In this document: piece after piece, positions 18,181-27,255 of the stretch | Layout of the letters: each line of letters begins with the position of its first letter | Numbering within the stretch: position 1 is the stretch's first letter | NCBI RefSeq assembly: GCF_020164955.1 | Contig: NZ_JAIUHG010000029.1 | Coordinates: forward strand, 1 to 64,000 | Direction: 5' to 3' | From: Mesorhizobium sp. CA8 | GTDB taxonomy: Bacteria > Pseudomonadota > Alphaproteobacteria > Rhizobiales > Rhizobiaceae | DNA: 64,000 nt | The notes under the pieces: generated by a model | Told to the model about the DNA's origin: nothing | Databases searched by the model: none | Seen by the model: only the letters and a program-made list of their open reading frames with translations | Position numbers and translations under genes: made by a program

Positions 18181-19185
18181 ATGAAAAAACATCTGCTCAC
18201 GGCGGCCGTGGCGCTTGGCGCAATGGTGCTCGCCGTTTCCGGCGCCCAGGCGAAATACACCTTCGCCCTGGTGCCGAAGAACATGAACAATCCTTTCTTC
18301 GACCAGGCACGCGACGGCTGCAAGAAAGCCGAAGCCGAATCGAATGGGGCCTTGGAGTGCATGTATATCGGCCCCGGAGAGCATGGCGGCGGCGACGAGC
18401 AGGTACAGATCGTGCAGGACCTCGTTGCCAAGAAGGTGGACGGCATCGCCGTGTCGCCATCGAATGCCGCGGCGATGGCAGTCGCGCTGCAGGCCGCCAA
18501 GGAAGCCGGCATCCCGGTCCTCACCTGGGATTCCGACCTCCTGCCCGAGAACAAGGATCTTCGCGCCGCCTATATCGGGACCCACAATTATGAGATCGGC
18601 GTGAACCTTGCCAAGCTTGCCATGCAGATTAAGCCCAAGGGCGGCACGATCTGTATCCAGTCGGGCGGCGCGGCGGCGGCCAACCACAATGAGCGCATGC
18701 AGGGCATTCGCGATACGCTTTCGGGCACCAAATCGGCAGCCTCGCCCGGGGACCGGCTGACGGGCCAGAATGGCTGGACCGAAATCGAAGGCTGTCCGCT
18801 CTATACCAACGATGATTTCCCGCTTTCGGTGCAGCAATTCGAGGACATCATGGGGAAAAACCCGAACCTCGACGCATTCATCCCAACCGGTGGCTTCCCG
18901 CAGTTCATCCCAGACGCCAACCGAGCTGCGGTAGCCCCGTACAAGGACAAGATCGCCTCGAAGGCCCTGGCCCTCGTCGTCGCCGACACGCTTCCCGTCC
19001 AGATCGATCAGATGAAGGAAGGTCTCTCCCTTGGCCAGGTCGGCCAGCGGCCGTTCGAAATGGGCTACAAGACGATGATGGCATTGAAGGATATGAAGGA
19101 CGGCAAGGCTCCGCCGGCTGACCCGACCTACACCGGCCTCGACGTCTGCACTCCGCAGACGGCGGATACCTGCGTCGCCAAATAG
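18181..19185 (+). CDS. Periplasmic sugar-binding protein (FrcB-like)
   Basis: A 334-residue secreted binding protein. Signal peptide MKKHLLTAAVALGAMVLAVSGAQA, then KYTFALVPKNMNNPFFDQARDGC typical of this Peripla_BP_4 subgroup. It contains several cysteines including a C-terminal CTPQTADTC. AAAGGAGGAGAA lies just upstream of the ATG. It follows the permease by 52 bp and is followed by a hairpin terminator, so high expression relative to the SDR is likely. Confidence 0.86.
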   Translation: MKKHLLTAAVALGAMVLAVSGAQAKYTFALVPKNMNNPFFDQARDGCKKAEAESNGALECMYIGPGEHGGGDEQVQIVQDLVAKKVDGIAVSPSNAAAMAVALQAAKEAGIPVLTWDSDLLPENKDLRAAYIGTHNYEIGVNLAKLAMQIKPKGGTICIQSGGAAAANHNERMQGIRDTLSGTKSAASPGDRLTGQNGWTEIEGCPLYTNDDFPLSVQQFEDIMGKNPNLDAFIPTGGFPQFIPDANRAAVAPYKDKIASKALALVVADTLPVQIDQMKEGLSLGQVGQRPFEMGYKTMMALKDMKDGKAPPADPTYTGLDVCTPQTADTCVAK

Positions 19186-19191
19186 GGCTTT

Positions 19192-19215
19192 GGGCGGGAG
19201 GAACTCCCGCCCTTT
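19192..19215 (+). terminator. Terminator or attenuator between binding protein and SDR genes
   Basis: GGGCGGGAG (19192-19200), a three-base loop and CTCCCGCCC (19204-19212), then TTT. A very stable 9-bp stem 7 bp after the binding-protein stop; the short T-run suggests partial read-through into the SDR. Confidence 0.7.
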
Positions 19216-19271
19216 CGTTGGAGCGAGATGCGGCTAAACTGAAGCATTCTCATCTCGCTCCAGGGGTTTCA

Positions 19272-20021
19272 ATGTCGGAATTGTTCTCGCTCAACGGCCG
19301 TGTCGCACTGGTCACGGGTGCTTCGCGCGGCCTCGGCTTCGCCATGGCCAAAGCACTTGCGGAAAACGGTGCGACGGTAATCGTCAACGCTCGCGGCATG
19401 AACGCCCTCTCCGCGGCGGCGGAAAGGATCGGGGCCGAAGCCCTGCCGTTCGACGTTACCGACGCGGCGATCTCAAGGGCGGCGCTCCAAGGGATCGTCG
19501 AACGCCGCGGCCGCCTCGATATTCTGATCAACAACGCCGGCATCCAGCATCGCAGGCCTTTGGTCGAATGGGAGGACGAGGATTTCGACCGTGTGATTGC
19601 GGTCAATCTTTCGGCCTGCTTTCGCATGATGCGTGATGCAGCGCGCCTCATGCTGCCAAACAAATTCGGGCGCATCATAAACACTGGATCGGTTGCGGCG
19701 ATCCTTGGCCGTCCCACCATTCACGCCTATGTGGCGGCAAAGGCGGGCCTGCACGGGCTGACGCGCTCCGCCGCCGCCGAAATGGGCCGTCACGGTATAA
19801 CCATCAACGCGATCGCCCCCGGCTATTTCGCCACCGAGCTCAATACCGCGCTTATCAACGATGAGGCTTTCACCAAGTGGGTCGAAGCACGAACCCCTGC
19901 CGGCCGCTGGGCGCAGCCTGAGGAACTCGGCGGAGCCGTGGTGTTTCTCGCCTCTAACGCTGCCGCTTACGTCAATGGACATGTGCTGACGGTTGACGGA
20001 GGTCTATCGGTTTCCCTCTGA
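19272..20021 (+). CDS. SDR oxidoreductase, gluconate 5-dehydrogenase (IdnO)-like
   Basis: A 249-residue classical short-chain dehydrogenase. TGASRGLGFA near residues 15-24 binds NAD(P), NNAG is present, the serine is in NTGSVAAILG, and the catalytic pair is Y-x-x-x-K in HAYVAAKAG. The C-terminus ends DGGLSVSL. The overall pattern resembles gluconate 5-dehydrogenases, but many polyol/ketose SDRs share it. The ATG at 19272 is chosen because the upstream extension lacks a ribosome site and crosses the terminator. Likely oxidises or reduces the sugar imported by the upstream system. Confidence 0.78.
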   Translation: MSELFSLNGRVALVTGASRGLGFAMAKALAENGATVIVNARGMNALSAAAERIGAEALPFDVTDAAISRAALQGIVERRGRLDILINNAGIQHRRPLVEWEDEDFDRVIAVNLSACFRMMRDAARLMLPNKFGRIINTGSVAAILGRPTIHAYVAAKAGLHGLTRSAAAEMGRHGITINAIAPGYFATELNTALINDEAFTKWVEARTPAGRWAQPEELGGAVVFLASNAAAYVNGHVLTVDGGLSVSL

Positions 20022-20390
20022 CTTGCGAACCGCAGCCCGTCAGAGCCTATTCCGGAAGGCATTGTCGGCTTCGACGTCACGGCCGCGCGAAGGTGGCGGA
20101 TCAGGTGCGGTGTTATTTATACCGGCTCGCCCGCCACGATCGCGAGCTGGTTTGGCAGGCGATTTTCGGAACTCGACGCTGATTCATCTGTCGTCAGGTC
20201 GAGGGCCACTGAAAGACCGTTCGCACCCTCGACGGGCCGCCTGTCTATTCCCGCGATTCGGCTGATCGACCCCATTATGAATGATCACGAACTCGTCACC
20301 GCCTAGTCTGGCAACAGTGTCGTCCTCGTTGTGGCTGTATTGAACACTGATCGACCCCTACGGCCAGGTGAATACCCGTGGAATGATATG
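20022..20390. other. Intergenic region between convergent genes
   Basis: About 370 bp between the SDR and the convergent epimerase gene. I see no gene, terminator or repeat I can support. Confidence 0.6.
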
Positions 20391-21284
20391 TCACGGCCTC
20401 TGCGATGCCGAAACAAGCTCCGCTTTCAAGCGCGCCGTCTCCATCCCGACTGCGATGAAACGGCGCGCATGGCGGGCAAGCTCCATATTATCGGTCCACA
20501 GATTGCGCCAGATCGCTGTCTTCCTCGACAGGTTCTCGTCGACGATCTCCGAAGAGAAGGATTCGAAGCTGAGATCGTCGTTGTAGCCTATAGCCGTCAG
20601 CGCGTCGAAGATCGCGGCGAAATCGATGCTACCGGTGCCGAGAAAGCCGCGGTGGCTCTCGCCGATATGGACATAACCGATCTTCTTCGCGGCATGGCGG
20701 ATGGCCAGCCCGACATCGGCCTCCTCGATGTTCATGTGGAAGGTGTCGAGATGCAGGAAGATGTTGTCGGAACCGGTGTCCTCGATGAAGGCCAGCCCCT
20801 GCGCGGCGGTGTTGAGCAGGTTGCTTTCGAAGCGGTTGACGATTTCGAGGTTGAGCGTGACTCCGGCCGCCTTGGCGGTTTCCGCGACCCTGGCGAGTGT
20901 CGCGGCGCTGCGGTTCCACTGGTCACGCGTCGGCGCCTCGGTTTGCAATCCGTGGCTGGTCGAGAGAATGCCGCCGACTTTTTGGCCGCCGAGATCGCGC
21001 GTGAGCGCGATCGTGCGGTTGAGGATCTCGACACCGCGGGCGGCGACGGCCTTGTCGGCGCTGGAGATGTCGCCCTCGGCCGGCAGGCCGATGCTGATGG
21101 CGACGCCAAGGCCGAGATCGGCGATGCTTTTGGCCAGCTTGCCGATATCGACATCGGCCGGATCGAGATAGGAGAACTCGATCAGGTCGAAACCGGCTTC
21201 TTTCGTGTTGGCCAGCGTGCGTTCGAGATCCGCCTGCGCCGAGCTCGCAGACCAAACGAAAGAGTGGATTCCAATACGCGACAT
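20391..21284 (-). CDS. Ketose 3-epimerase (D-tagatose/D-psicose 3-epimerase family)
   Basis: A 297-residue TIM-barrel epimerase that interconverts ketohexoses at C3. The metal/catalytic residues of the family are present: Glu in LEIVNRFE, Asp in LDTFHMNIEE, His in HIGESHRG and the final Glu in SFESFSSE. The ATG at 21284 has GGAG seven nt upstream and is preferred over an ATG four codons earlier. Last gene of the minus-strand operon after the binding protein (71-bp gap). Epimerising an imported ketose before phosphorylation by the operon's FGGY kinase is a reasonable model. Confidence 0.85.
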   Translation of the reverse strand: MSRIGIHSFVWSASSAQADLERTLANTKEAGFDLIEFSYLDPADVDIGKLAKSIADLGLGVAISIGLPAEGDISSADKAVAARGVEILNRTIALTRDLGGQKVGGILSTSHGLQTEAPTRDQWNRSAATLARVAETAKAAGVTLNLEIVNRFESNLLNTAAQGLAFIEDTGSDNIFLHLDTFHMNIEEADVGLAIRHAAKKIGYVHIGESHRGFLGTGSIDFAAIFDALTAIGYNDDLSFESFSSEIVDENLSRKTAIWRNLWTDNMELARHARRFIAVGMETARLKAELVSASQRP

Positions 21285-21355
21285 GATCATCTCCATCCGA
21301 TGGATAGGGCGCGGCCGGGTCGAACGACCCAGCCGCGCCAGCCTTGGGAGCAGCG

Positions 21356-22294
21356 TTAGCGAGCCGCCGTCCAGCCTTTGTAGTCCTTCAGGTTCTCGGC
21401 GGTGATCAGCTTCGGATCGAGCAGCACGGTCGGCTCGGCCGGCTTTTTGCCGGCAAGCACCTCTGCCGCCATCGTCAGCGACTGACCGGCCATGACATAG
21501 GGATCCTGCGAGGCTGAGGCCTTGATCATCGAGGTGCCGGATGCGAACTCCTTCTCGATGTCGGGGGCGCCGTCGACCGCTGTGATGATGAATTCCGAGC
21601 GATTGAGCTGCTTGGCGGCGAGCTGCGCGCCGATCGCCGTCGGGTCATTGATGGCGAACACCGCGTCGATTTTGTCGAAGCGAGTGAGCAGCGACTGGAA
21701 CACTTTCAGGCCGCCGTCGCGCGAGCCTTCGGCGTTCTGGTCATCAGACAGGATCTTGATGTCCGGATGCTGCGACAGCACGTTCTTGCAACCCTTGACG
21801 CGCTCCAGGATCGAGGACGAGGCCGGGCCGTTGAGAATGACATAGTTGCCTTTGCCGCCGGTGTGGTCGACCAGGTACTGGCAGGCTTCCTCCCCGGCCT
21901 TGACGTTGTTGGTCATCACGGTGACGTCGGCGCCTGGCGCCGAGACGTCAAAGGCGGCGACCACAATGCCGGCCGCCTGCGCCTTCTTGACAGCGGGCGC
22001 GATCGCCTTGGCATCGACTGCATTGAGCATGATGACGTCCACGCCTGCGGCGATGAAGGAATCGATCTGCGAGACCTGCTTGTTGAGGTCATAGTCCGCC
22101 GACACCGACGTCACCTCGACCTTGGGATTGATCTTCTTGGCCGCGTCCTCGATGCCCTTGATGGTGGCGACGAAGAAGGGATTGCCGAGCAGGCCGACCG
22201 AGATGCCGACCTTGTTTAGGTCCTTGGCCGATGCCGGCGCGATGACGAGGGCCGCGAGGGCTGCGCCGCAGAGCAGTTTGGCGATGGTCTTCAT
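21356..22294 (-). CDS. Periplasmic sugar-binding protein (RbsB-type)
   Basis: A 312-residue secreted binding protein with signal peptide MKTIAKLLCGAALAALVIAPASA. It shows KVGISVGLLGNPFFVATIKG, the DYDLNKQVSQIDSFIAAGVDVIMLNAVD block, and AINDPTAIGAQLAAKQ typical of ribose-class binding proteins. GAAGCAAG lies upstream of the ATG. It is encoded between the permease and the epimerase on the minus strand. Substrate probably a ketose, by context only. Confidence 0.85.
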   Translation of the reverse strand: MKTIAKLLCGAALAALVIAPASAKDLNKVGISVGLLGNPFFVATIKGIEDAAKKINPKVEVTSVSADYDLNKQVSQIDSFIAAGVDVIMLNAVDAKAIAPAVKKAQAAGIVVAAFDVSAPGADVTVMTNNVKAGEEACQYLVDHTGGKGNYVILNGPASSSILERVKGCKNVLSQHPDIKILSDDQNAEGSRDGGLKVFQSLLTRFDKIDAVFAINDPTAIGAQLAAKQLNRSEFIITAVDGAPDIEKEFASGTSMIKASASQDPYVMAGQSLTMAAEVLAGKKPAEPTVLLDPKLITAENLKDYKGWTAAR

Positions 22295-22375
22295 TTACTT
22301 GCTTCCTCCGATTGCCCCGCGCCTCTCACGGTGCGTTACACAATCCGGCTCGTCTGGGCCGGCGACCAAGGTCAA

Positions 22376-23374
22376 TCACGTTCTTGCTCCGGCCTGCAGC
22401 CGGTAACGGTCGAGGGCGACCGCCACGATGATGACCAATCCTTTGATGATGTACTGCCAGATGTCCGAGACACCGGCCAAAATGAGCCCGTTGGAGAGCA
22501 CGGCGATGATCAGCCCGCCGATCAGAGTGCCCCAGATCGAACCGACGCCGCCGACGAAACTGGTGCCGCCGAGAATGACGGCGGCGATTGCATCGAGCTC
22601 GTAGGACTGGCCGAGTTGCAGGCCGTTGGCGGCGTAGAGCCGCGCCGCCGACATCACGCCGCCCAGGCCCGCGAGCAGGCCCGACACGCCGTAGACGAAG
22701 AGCAGCACCAGCGGCACCTTGATGCCGGTGAGGCGCGCCGCCTCGGCATTGCCGCCCACGGCGTAGATCCAGGTACCGAGCACGGTGCGTTTGAGCACCA
22801 GCCAGGACAGCACCACCACCGTCAGCGCGATGATGACCAGCCAGGGAACCCCGAACAGCGAGCCATTGCCGATAAAATCGAAAGGCAGATCGGGATTGAA
22901 GACTGTCGTATCCTCGCCGAGCAGGCGGGCGACGCCGCGCACGGCGGTGAGCGAGCCCAGCGTGACGATGAAGGGCGGCAGCCTGATGTAAGCGATAAGC
23001 AGCCCGTTGATGATGCCGAAGCCGAGGCCGAGCAGTATAGCGGCCGGAATGCCGAGCATGCCCCAGTCCGGCACCAGCGACACCAGCACCGCGACCATCG
23101 CCGAGGCGGCGAGGATCGAGCCGACGGAGAGGTCGATCCCGCCGGTGAGAATGACGAAGGTCATGCCGGCGGCGAGCACGATATTGATCGACGACTGCTG
23201 GGTGACGATGAGCAGGTTCGTGCCGGTGAGGAAGCGTGGATTGATGAACTGGAAGCCGACGGCAAGCAGGAGCAGAACCGGCAGCATGCCGAGCGCGGCG
23301 AAGGCCGTGCGCAGCCGCCTGCTCCTAACCGCTGCCTGATCCGCCGCCTTCGTCGCTGCTGAGCTGTCGATCAT
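22376..23374 (-). CDS. Sugar ABC importer permease (RbsC-type)
   Basis: A 332-residue BPD_transp_2 permease with about ten hydrophobic segments. MTFVILTGGIDLSVGSILAASAMV is the family motif near residues 74-97, and YELDAIAAVILGGTSFVGGVGS lies near 260-281. Its start overlaps the ATPase stop by 4 bp, so translation is probably coupled. A long antisense frame on the other strand is a GC shadow. Confidence 0.86.
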   Translation of the reverse strand: MIDSSAATKAADQAAVRSRRLRTAFAALGMLPVLLLLAVGFQFINPRFLTGTNLLIVTQQSSINIVLAAGMTFVILTGGIDLSVGSILAASAMVAVLVSLVPDWGMLGIPAAILLGLGFGIINGLLIAYIRLPPFIVTLGSLTAVRGVARLLGEDTTVFNPDLPFDFIGNGSLFGVPWLVIIALTVVVLSWLVLKRTVLGTWIYAVGGNAEAARLTGIKVPLVLLFVYGVSGLLAGLGGVMSAARLYAANGLQLGQSYELDAIAAVILGGTSFVGGVGSIWGTLIGGLIIAVLSNGLILAGVSDIWQYIIKGLVIIVAVALDRYRLQAGART

Positions 23375-24912
23375 CGCTGGGCCGCTCCCGTCGCAAGTTC
23401 CATGATCTCTTCCTGACGCAGCGGCCTGCCTTCCGACGCCGTCACCTCGCCGGCGATAGTCCCGTCGCGCATGACCAGCACGCGGTCGGCCACCCCGATC
23501 ACTTCAGGCAGTTCGCTGGAGATCATCAGGATGGCGATGCCCCTGCCGGCGAGGCTGTCGATCAGCCGGTAGATTTCCGACTTGGCGCCTACGTCGACGC
23601 CACGCGTCGGCTCGTCGAGGATGACGACCTTGGGTTCGGTCTCCAGCAAGCGGGCAAGCAGCACCTTCTGCTGGTTGCCGCCCGACAGCGACCCGGCATT
23701 GGCCTGCGCCGAACGGGTGCGGATCGACAGGTCGGCGATGGCTTTGGCTGCACGCCGCTCGGCATTGGCGAAGTCGCGAAAACCGCCGGCCCGCGCATCC
23801 CTGGTCAGCACGCCCATATTGATGTTGTCCGAGATGGACATGTCTAGGAACAGGCCGAGTTCCTTGCGGTCCTCGGTGAGATAGGCAATGCCGGCATCGA
23901 GCGCTTCACGCGGCGAAGCGATGGCGATCGGCTTGCCGTCGAGCTCCAGCTCACCTGTGCTGCGCCGGTCGGCGCCGAAGATGAGCCTGGCGAGCTCGGT
24001 GCGGCCGGAGCCGACCAGCCCCGCAAGCGCCAGCACCTCGCCGTGGTAAAGATCGAACGAGCAGTCCTTCAGCAACCCGCCGTCCGACATGCCGCGAACC
24101 GACAGCGCAACCCGGCGCTGGCTGTCCGGCGGTCGGTGATCCTTCTTGTAGAAGGCCGAGAGATCGCGGCCGACCATCATCGAGACGAGGCGCGAGGCGT
24201 TGAGATCGGCGCGTTCCAGCGTGCCGACATAGCCGCTGTCGCGCAGCACGCTGACGCGGTCCGCGAGCTGGTAGACCTCCTCCATACGATGGCTGATATA
24301 GATGATGGCGATGCCTTGCGCCTTCAGCGTGGCGATCACCTCGAACAGCCTATCGGTCTCACGCGACGTCAACGAGGTCGTCGGCTCGTCCATGACAATG
24401 ATGCGAGCGCTGGTCGATAGCGCGCGGGCGATCTCGACCAGTTGGCGCTCGCCGAGCGACAGGCTAGAGACCAGGGCGCGCGCGGAAAAGGAGACGCCGA
24501 GCCGCTCGATGATTTCTTTGGCGCGACGGTTGCACTGGTCGCGATCGACGATGCCGAACCTGCGCGGCTCGTTGCCGAGGAAGATGTTCTGTGCCACCGT
24601 CAGGTTGGGTGCAAGCGACAGCTCCTGGTAGATCACGGCGATGCCGTGGGCGCGAGCTTTGATCGGGTCGCCCGTGGCGACCGGCGCTCCGTCGATCAGG
24701 ATCTCGCCGCCGGGATCCGGCCGATAGGCACCGGAAAGCACTTTCATCAGCGTCGACTTGCCGGCGCCATTCTCGCCCATGAGCGCATGCAACTCGCCGG
24801 CATTGACGGTGAGCGACACGTCCCGCAGCGCCCGGACAGGACCGAAGGTTTTGGAGATATGGCGCATCTCCAGCACCGGCCTTTGCGGCGCGACATGGGC
24901 GGCGGCGCTCAT
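23371..24912 (-). CDS. Sugar ABC importer ATP-binding protein (RbsA-type, two domains)
   Basis: A 513-residue tandem ATPase. First domain: Walker A GENGAGKST near residues 43-51, SLSLGERQLVEIARAL and Walker B IIVMDEPT. Second domain: degenerate GLVGSGRTEL and SLSGGNQQKVLLARLL with VVILDEPTRGVDVGA. Overlaps the kinase stop upstream and the permease start downstream by 4 bp each, so kinase, ATPase and permease form a coupled unit. Confidence 0.88.
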   Translation of the reverse strand: MSAAAHVAPQRPVLEMRHISKTFGPVRALRDVSLTVNAGELHALMGENGAGKSTLMKVLSGAYRPDPGGEILIDGAPVATGDPIKARAHGIAVIYQELSLAPNLTVAQNIFLGNEPRRFGIVDRDQCNRRAKEIIERLGVSFSARALVSSLSLGERQLVEIARALSTSARIIVMDEPTTSLTSRETDRLFEVIATLKAQGIAIIYISHRMEEVYQLADRVSVLRDSGYVGTLERADLNASRLVSMMVGRDLSAFYKKDHRPPDSQRRVALSVRGMSDGGLLKDCSFDLYHGEVLALAGLVGSGRTELARLIFGADRRSTGELELDGKPIAIASPREALDAGIAYLTEDRKELGLFLDMSISDNINMGVLTRDARAGGFRDFANAERRAAKAIADLSIRTRSAQANAGSLSGGNQQKVLLARLLETEPKVVILDEPTRGVDVGAKSEIYRLIDSLAGRGIAILMISSELPEVIGVADRVLVMRDGTIAGEVTASEGRPLRQEEIMELATGAAQR

Positions 24913-26288
24913 TGCGCACCTCCTGCCGCCGCGCCGGCGATGTGGCGCCCGGCAATGAGGTCGCGCCAGTCGTTGCGGTAGCGGTCCAGGCCCCTGAAGT
25001 CCGCGGCGTGTACCGGCTCCGGCGTATCGGCGGCGAATTCGCGGCCGATGCTTTCGAATGCGAGCGCCGCGGCGCCCGTGGCGCTGCCTTCAAGCGTGGC
25101 GCCCTGCATGAAGGATTGCCCCGGCCGCAGTGCGGCCAGGAGAGCGGCAAGCAGCCCATCGGCATTCAGTCCGCCATCAACGATGACCGTATCTCGCGAA
25201 CGGATCAGGTCGAGCGACAGATCGATCATCAGCGCCACATAAAGCAGCGCCGCGGCCGCGCGCTGCCCGGCATCGGAAATGGGCCCGACGATTTCGCCTG
25301 TCCGGCCCGGCAGCGGTCCGCCGGGGGCAAAGCTCGGCAGGGCCATGGTGCCGGCGTCGATCGTCCGCTGTATCGAGGCCGGCGCAATCGCGCCCTGCCA
25401 ATTGCCGCTGATCACAGCGAATTCGCGCCCGCCCATGAAGCGGATCGTGGGCACCGGGCCGCCATCGACATCGACATTGACGAGCATGTCCCGTTCACGG
25501 TCGAGCGCCTCGAGCGGGCAGTCGGGGTTGAGCACGATGACCCAGGTGCCAGTCGATACAACGGTGAGCGGCCCGAGCTCCTGCCGCCGATAGGCATGCA
25601 GCGCGGCGTTGCTGTCATGGACGCCATTGTGGATGGCGACCGGCCTGCCGGCCCGGCCAAGCCGCCGCTCCCCGGTGACCACGCCGGCGCGCGCGAAGAC
25701 GGGCATGTGGCCGCGCCAGCCTTCGGCGTCGACCAGCGAGGAGAAGTCGCGCCTGCGCGGCGCCCACAGATGCGAGTGGCAGCCGAGATAGGAGACTTCC
25801 GAAACGGCGCGACCGCCAAAGCGCCAGCTCCAATATTGCGGGTAGCCGAGGATGGCCTTCGCCGCCGAAAAGGCGTCGGGCTCCACTTCCTTCAGCCACA
25901 GCATATGGCGGCCGTAATTGAAGCCGAGCGGCAGGCGCGGCGAGAAGGTCTCGGTGTAATCGGGAATGCGGGGATCAATCCGCGCGGCGATGTCGGCCGG
26001 CGGCTCTTGTTCGTAGTCGAGGATCGGATGCGTCAGCGCCGTATCGCCGACTAGAGCGAAGGTGCAGCCATGGCCGGACACCATCAGGCCTTCGATGCCA
26101 TGACCGTCAACGGCCCGGTTGACGGCGTCGAGCGCCCAATCATGCAGCGCTGCCTCGTCGAGCACACTGAGGCCGCCCTTGCGTATCCATTCGGGCTTCG
26201 TGCGCTGTTCGCTGAGGATGCGGCCGTCCTGGCCGAAAACGAACAGCTTGGAATTGGTCTTGCCGAAATCGAGTACCGCCACCTTCAC
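24909..26288 (-). CDS. FGGY-family carbohydrate kinase (L-fuculokinase/rhamnulokinase-like)
   Basis: A 459-residue FGGY kinase. The N-terminal motif is VLDFGKTNSKLFVF, with Lys where many relatives have Gly-Thr; HDSNAALHAY and VVSTGTWVIVLNP follow as in fuculo- and rhamnulokinases, and VIVDGGLNADGLLAALLAAL forms the C-terminal nucleotide site. It overlaps both neighbours by 4 bp. The operon also has a ribose-type importer and a 3-epimerase, so the substrate is probably a ketose or deoxyketose. Exact substrate unknown. Confidence 0.83.
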   Translation of the reverse strand: MKVAVLDFGKTNSKLFVFGQDGRILSEQRTKPEWIRKGGLSVLDEAALHDWALDAVNRAVDGHGIEGLMVSGHGCTFALVGDTALTHPILDYEQEPPADIAARIDPRIPDYTETFSPRLPLGFNYGRHMLWLKEVEPDAFSAAKAILGYPQYWSWRFGGRAVSEVSYLGCHSHLWAPRRRDFSSLVDAEGWRGHMPVFARAGVVTGERRLGRAGRPVAIHNGVHDSNAALHAYRRQELGPLTVVSTGTWVIVLNPDCPLEALDRERDMLVNVDVDGGPVPTIRFMGGREFAVISGNWQGAIAPASIQRTIDAGTMALPSFAPGGPLPGRTGEIVGPISDAGQRAAAALLYVALMIDLSLDLIRSRDTVIVDGGLNADGLLAALLAALRPGQSFMQGATLEGSATGAAALAFESIGREFAADTPEPVHAADFRGLDRYRNDWRDLIAGRHIAGAAAGGAQ

Positions 26289-27067
26289 TGGACGGCCCCC
26301 GATGAAGGAGCGATGCGCACGGCGACCCCGGCATCCTCCAGCATGCGCGCATCGGCGTCGGAAAGGCCGTCATCAGTCACCAGCGTGCCGATCCGCGACA
26401 GCGGCAGCGCGACGTTGCGGGCGTGAATCGACAGCTTGCGGCTGTCGGCCAGCACCACGATCTGGTCCGCGCACAAGCTGAGATCAATGATCGAGCGCAC
26501 CAGCAGCGGATGCGATTCCAAAACGCCCTCGGGGCCCAGTCCCTGGGCGCCGAGAAAGAATTTCGAGGCATAGAACGGCACGGCCTGGGTGAGTGAATGG
26601 ATTATGCCGGGCTCGCGGTGCAGATCGCCGCCGGCAATCGTCAGGCTGCAATGGCCGTGATCGCCGAGATACGCAGCGAGCGGCATGGAATTGGTAAAAA
26701 GGCGGATGTTGCGGTCGGCAAGCTTGACGCCGAGATGAAAACACGTCGATCCGCCATGGACGATAACCGCATCGCCATCGCGCACCATGGTGGCGGCGAC
26801 GGCGGCGATCTGCCGTTTGGCATCGACTGCCAGATCGCGGTTCTCGTCATAGGGCCTGGCATAGGCGATGCCGGCCTGCGATGCGCCATCGAGCGCCGAA
26901 ATGCCGCCATAGACTTTCCTGGCCTCACCGGCCTCGTCGATCTTGTCGATGTCGCGCCGGACTGTCGCCGCCGAAACGCCAAGCCGCTCCTGCAGCTCGC
27001 GCACCGAAGCGAACGGGCGGTCCCGCAAGAGCTCGACGATCTGACGCTGGCGGCCGGAGTCGCTCAA
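26285..27067 (-). CDS. DeoR-family transcriptional regulator
   Basis: A 260-residue DeoR regulator. The winged helix at residues 5-55 reads RQIVELLRDRPFASVRELQ and VSAATVRRDIDKIDEAGEARKVYGG. The sensor domain has VIVHGGSTCFHLGVKL and FFLGAQGLGPEGVLESHPLLV. TTG at 27067 has GGGAGG at ideal spacing, so I prefer it to the GTG at 27097, which would lie inside an inverted repeat. It heads the kinase-importer-epimerase operon and probably controls this operon and the divergent aldolase operon. Confidence 0.87.
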   Translation of the reverse strand: MSDSGRQRQIVELLRDRPFASVRELQERLGVSAATVRRDIDKIDEAGEARKVYGGISALDGASQAGIAYARPYDENRDLAVDAKRQIAAVAATMVRDGDAVIVHGGSTCFHLGVKLADRNIRLFTNSMPLAAYLGDHGHCSLTIAGGDLHREPGIIHSLTQAVPFYASKFFLGAQGLGPEGVLESHPLLVRSIIDLSLCADQIVVLADSRKLSIHARNVALPLSRIGTLVTDDGLSDADARMLEDAGVAVRIAPSSGAVQ

Positions 27068-27091
27068 CTCTTTCCTCCCGATAATGCCCTT

Positions 27092-27111
27092 TTGCACGGC
27101 ATTTGGTGCAA
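27092..27111. promoter_or_regulatory. Inverted repeat, candidate DeoR operator in divergent promoter
   Basis: TTGCAC (27092-27097), eight bases, GTGCAA (27106-27111). Perfect 6-bp arms located 25-45 bp upstream of the preferred DeoR start and about 150 bp before the divergent aldolase gene. Confidence 0.45.
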
Positions 27112-27255
27112 CTTACTCAGCATCGGGCGAATTGCAAGCCGATTTGATCATACTAGATCACTATTGACGTAAGTCGCTCGGGTCTGCGATATCAGCGCCA
27201 ACCGCGCTCCCGCGATGGGGAATTGTTCAAGACCGCCGAGCCGTTGGAGGAAGCC

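Noticed and set aside
20331..21359. 342-codon plus-strand frame opposite the 3-epimerase
   Set aside because: The minus-strand epimerase has all catalytic residues; this frame has no recognisable motif.
24912..26054. 380-codon plus-strand frame opposite the FGGY kinase
   Set aside because: Shadow of a well-supported kinase; composition is Arg/His-rich with no domain pattern.
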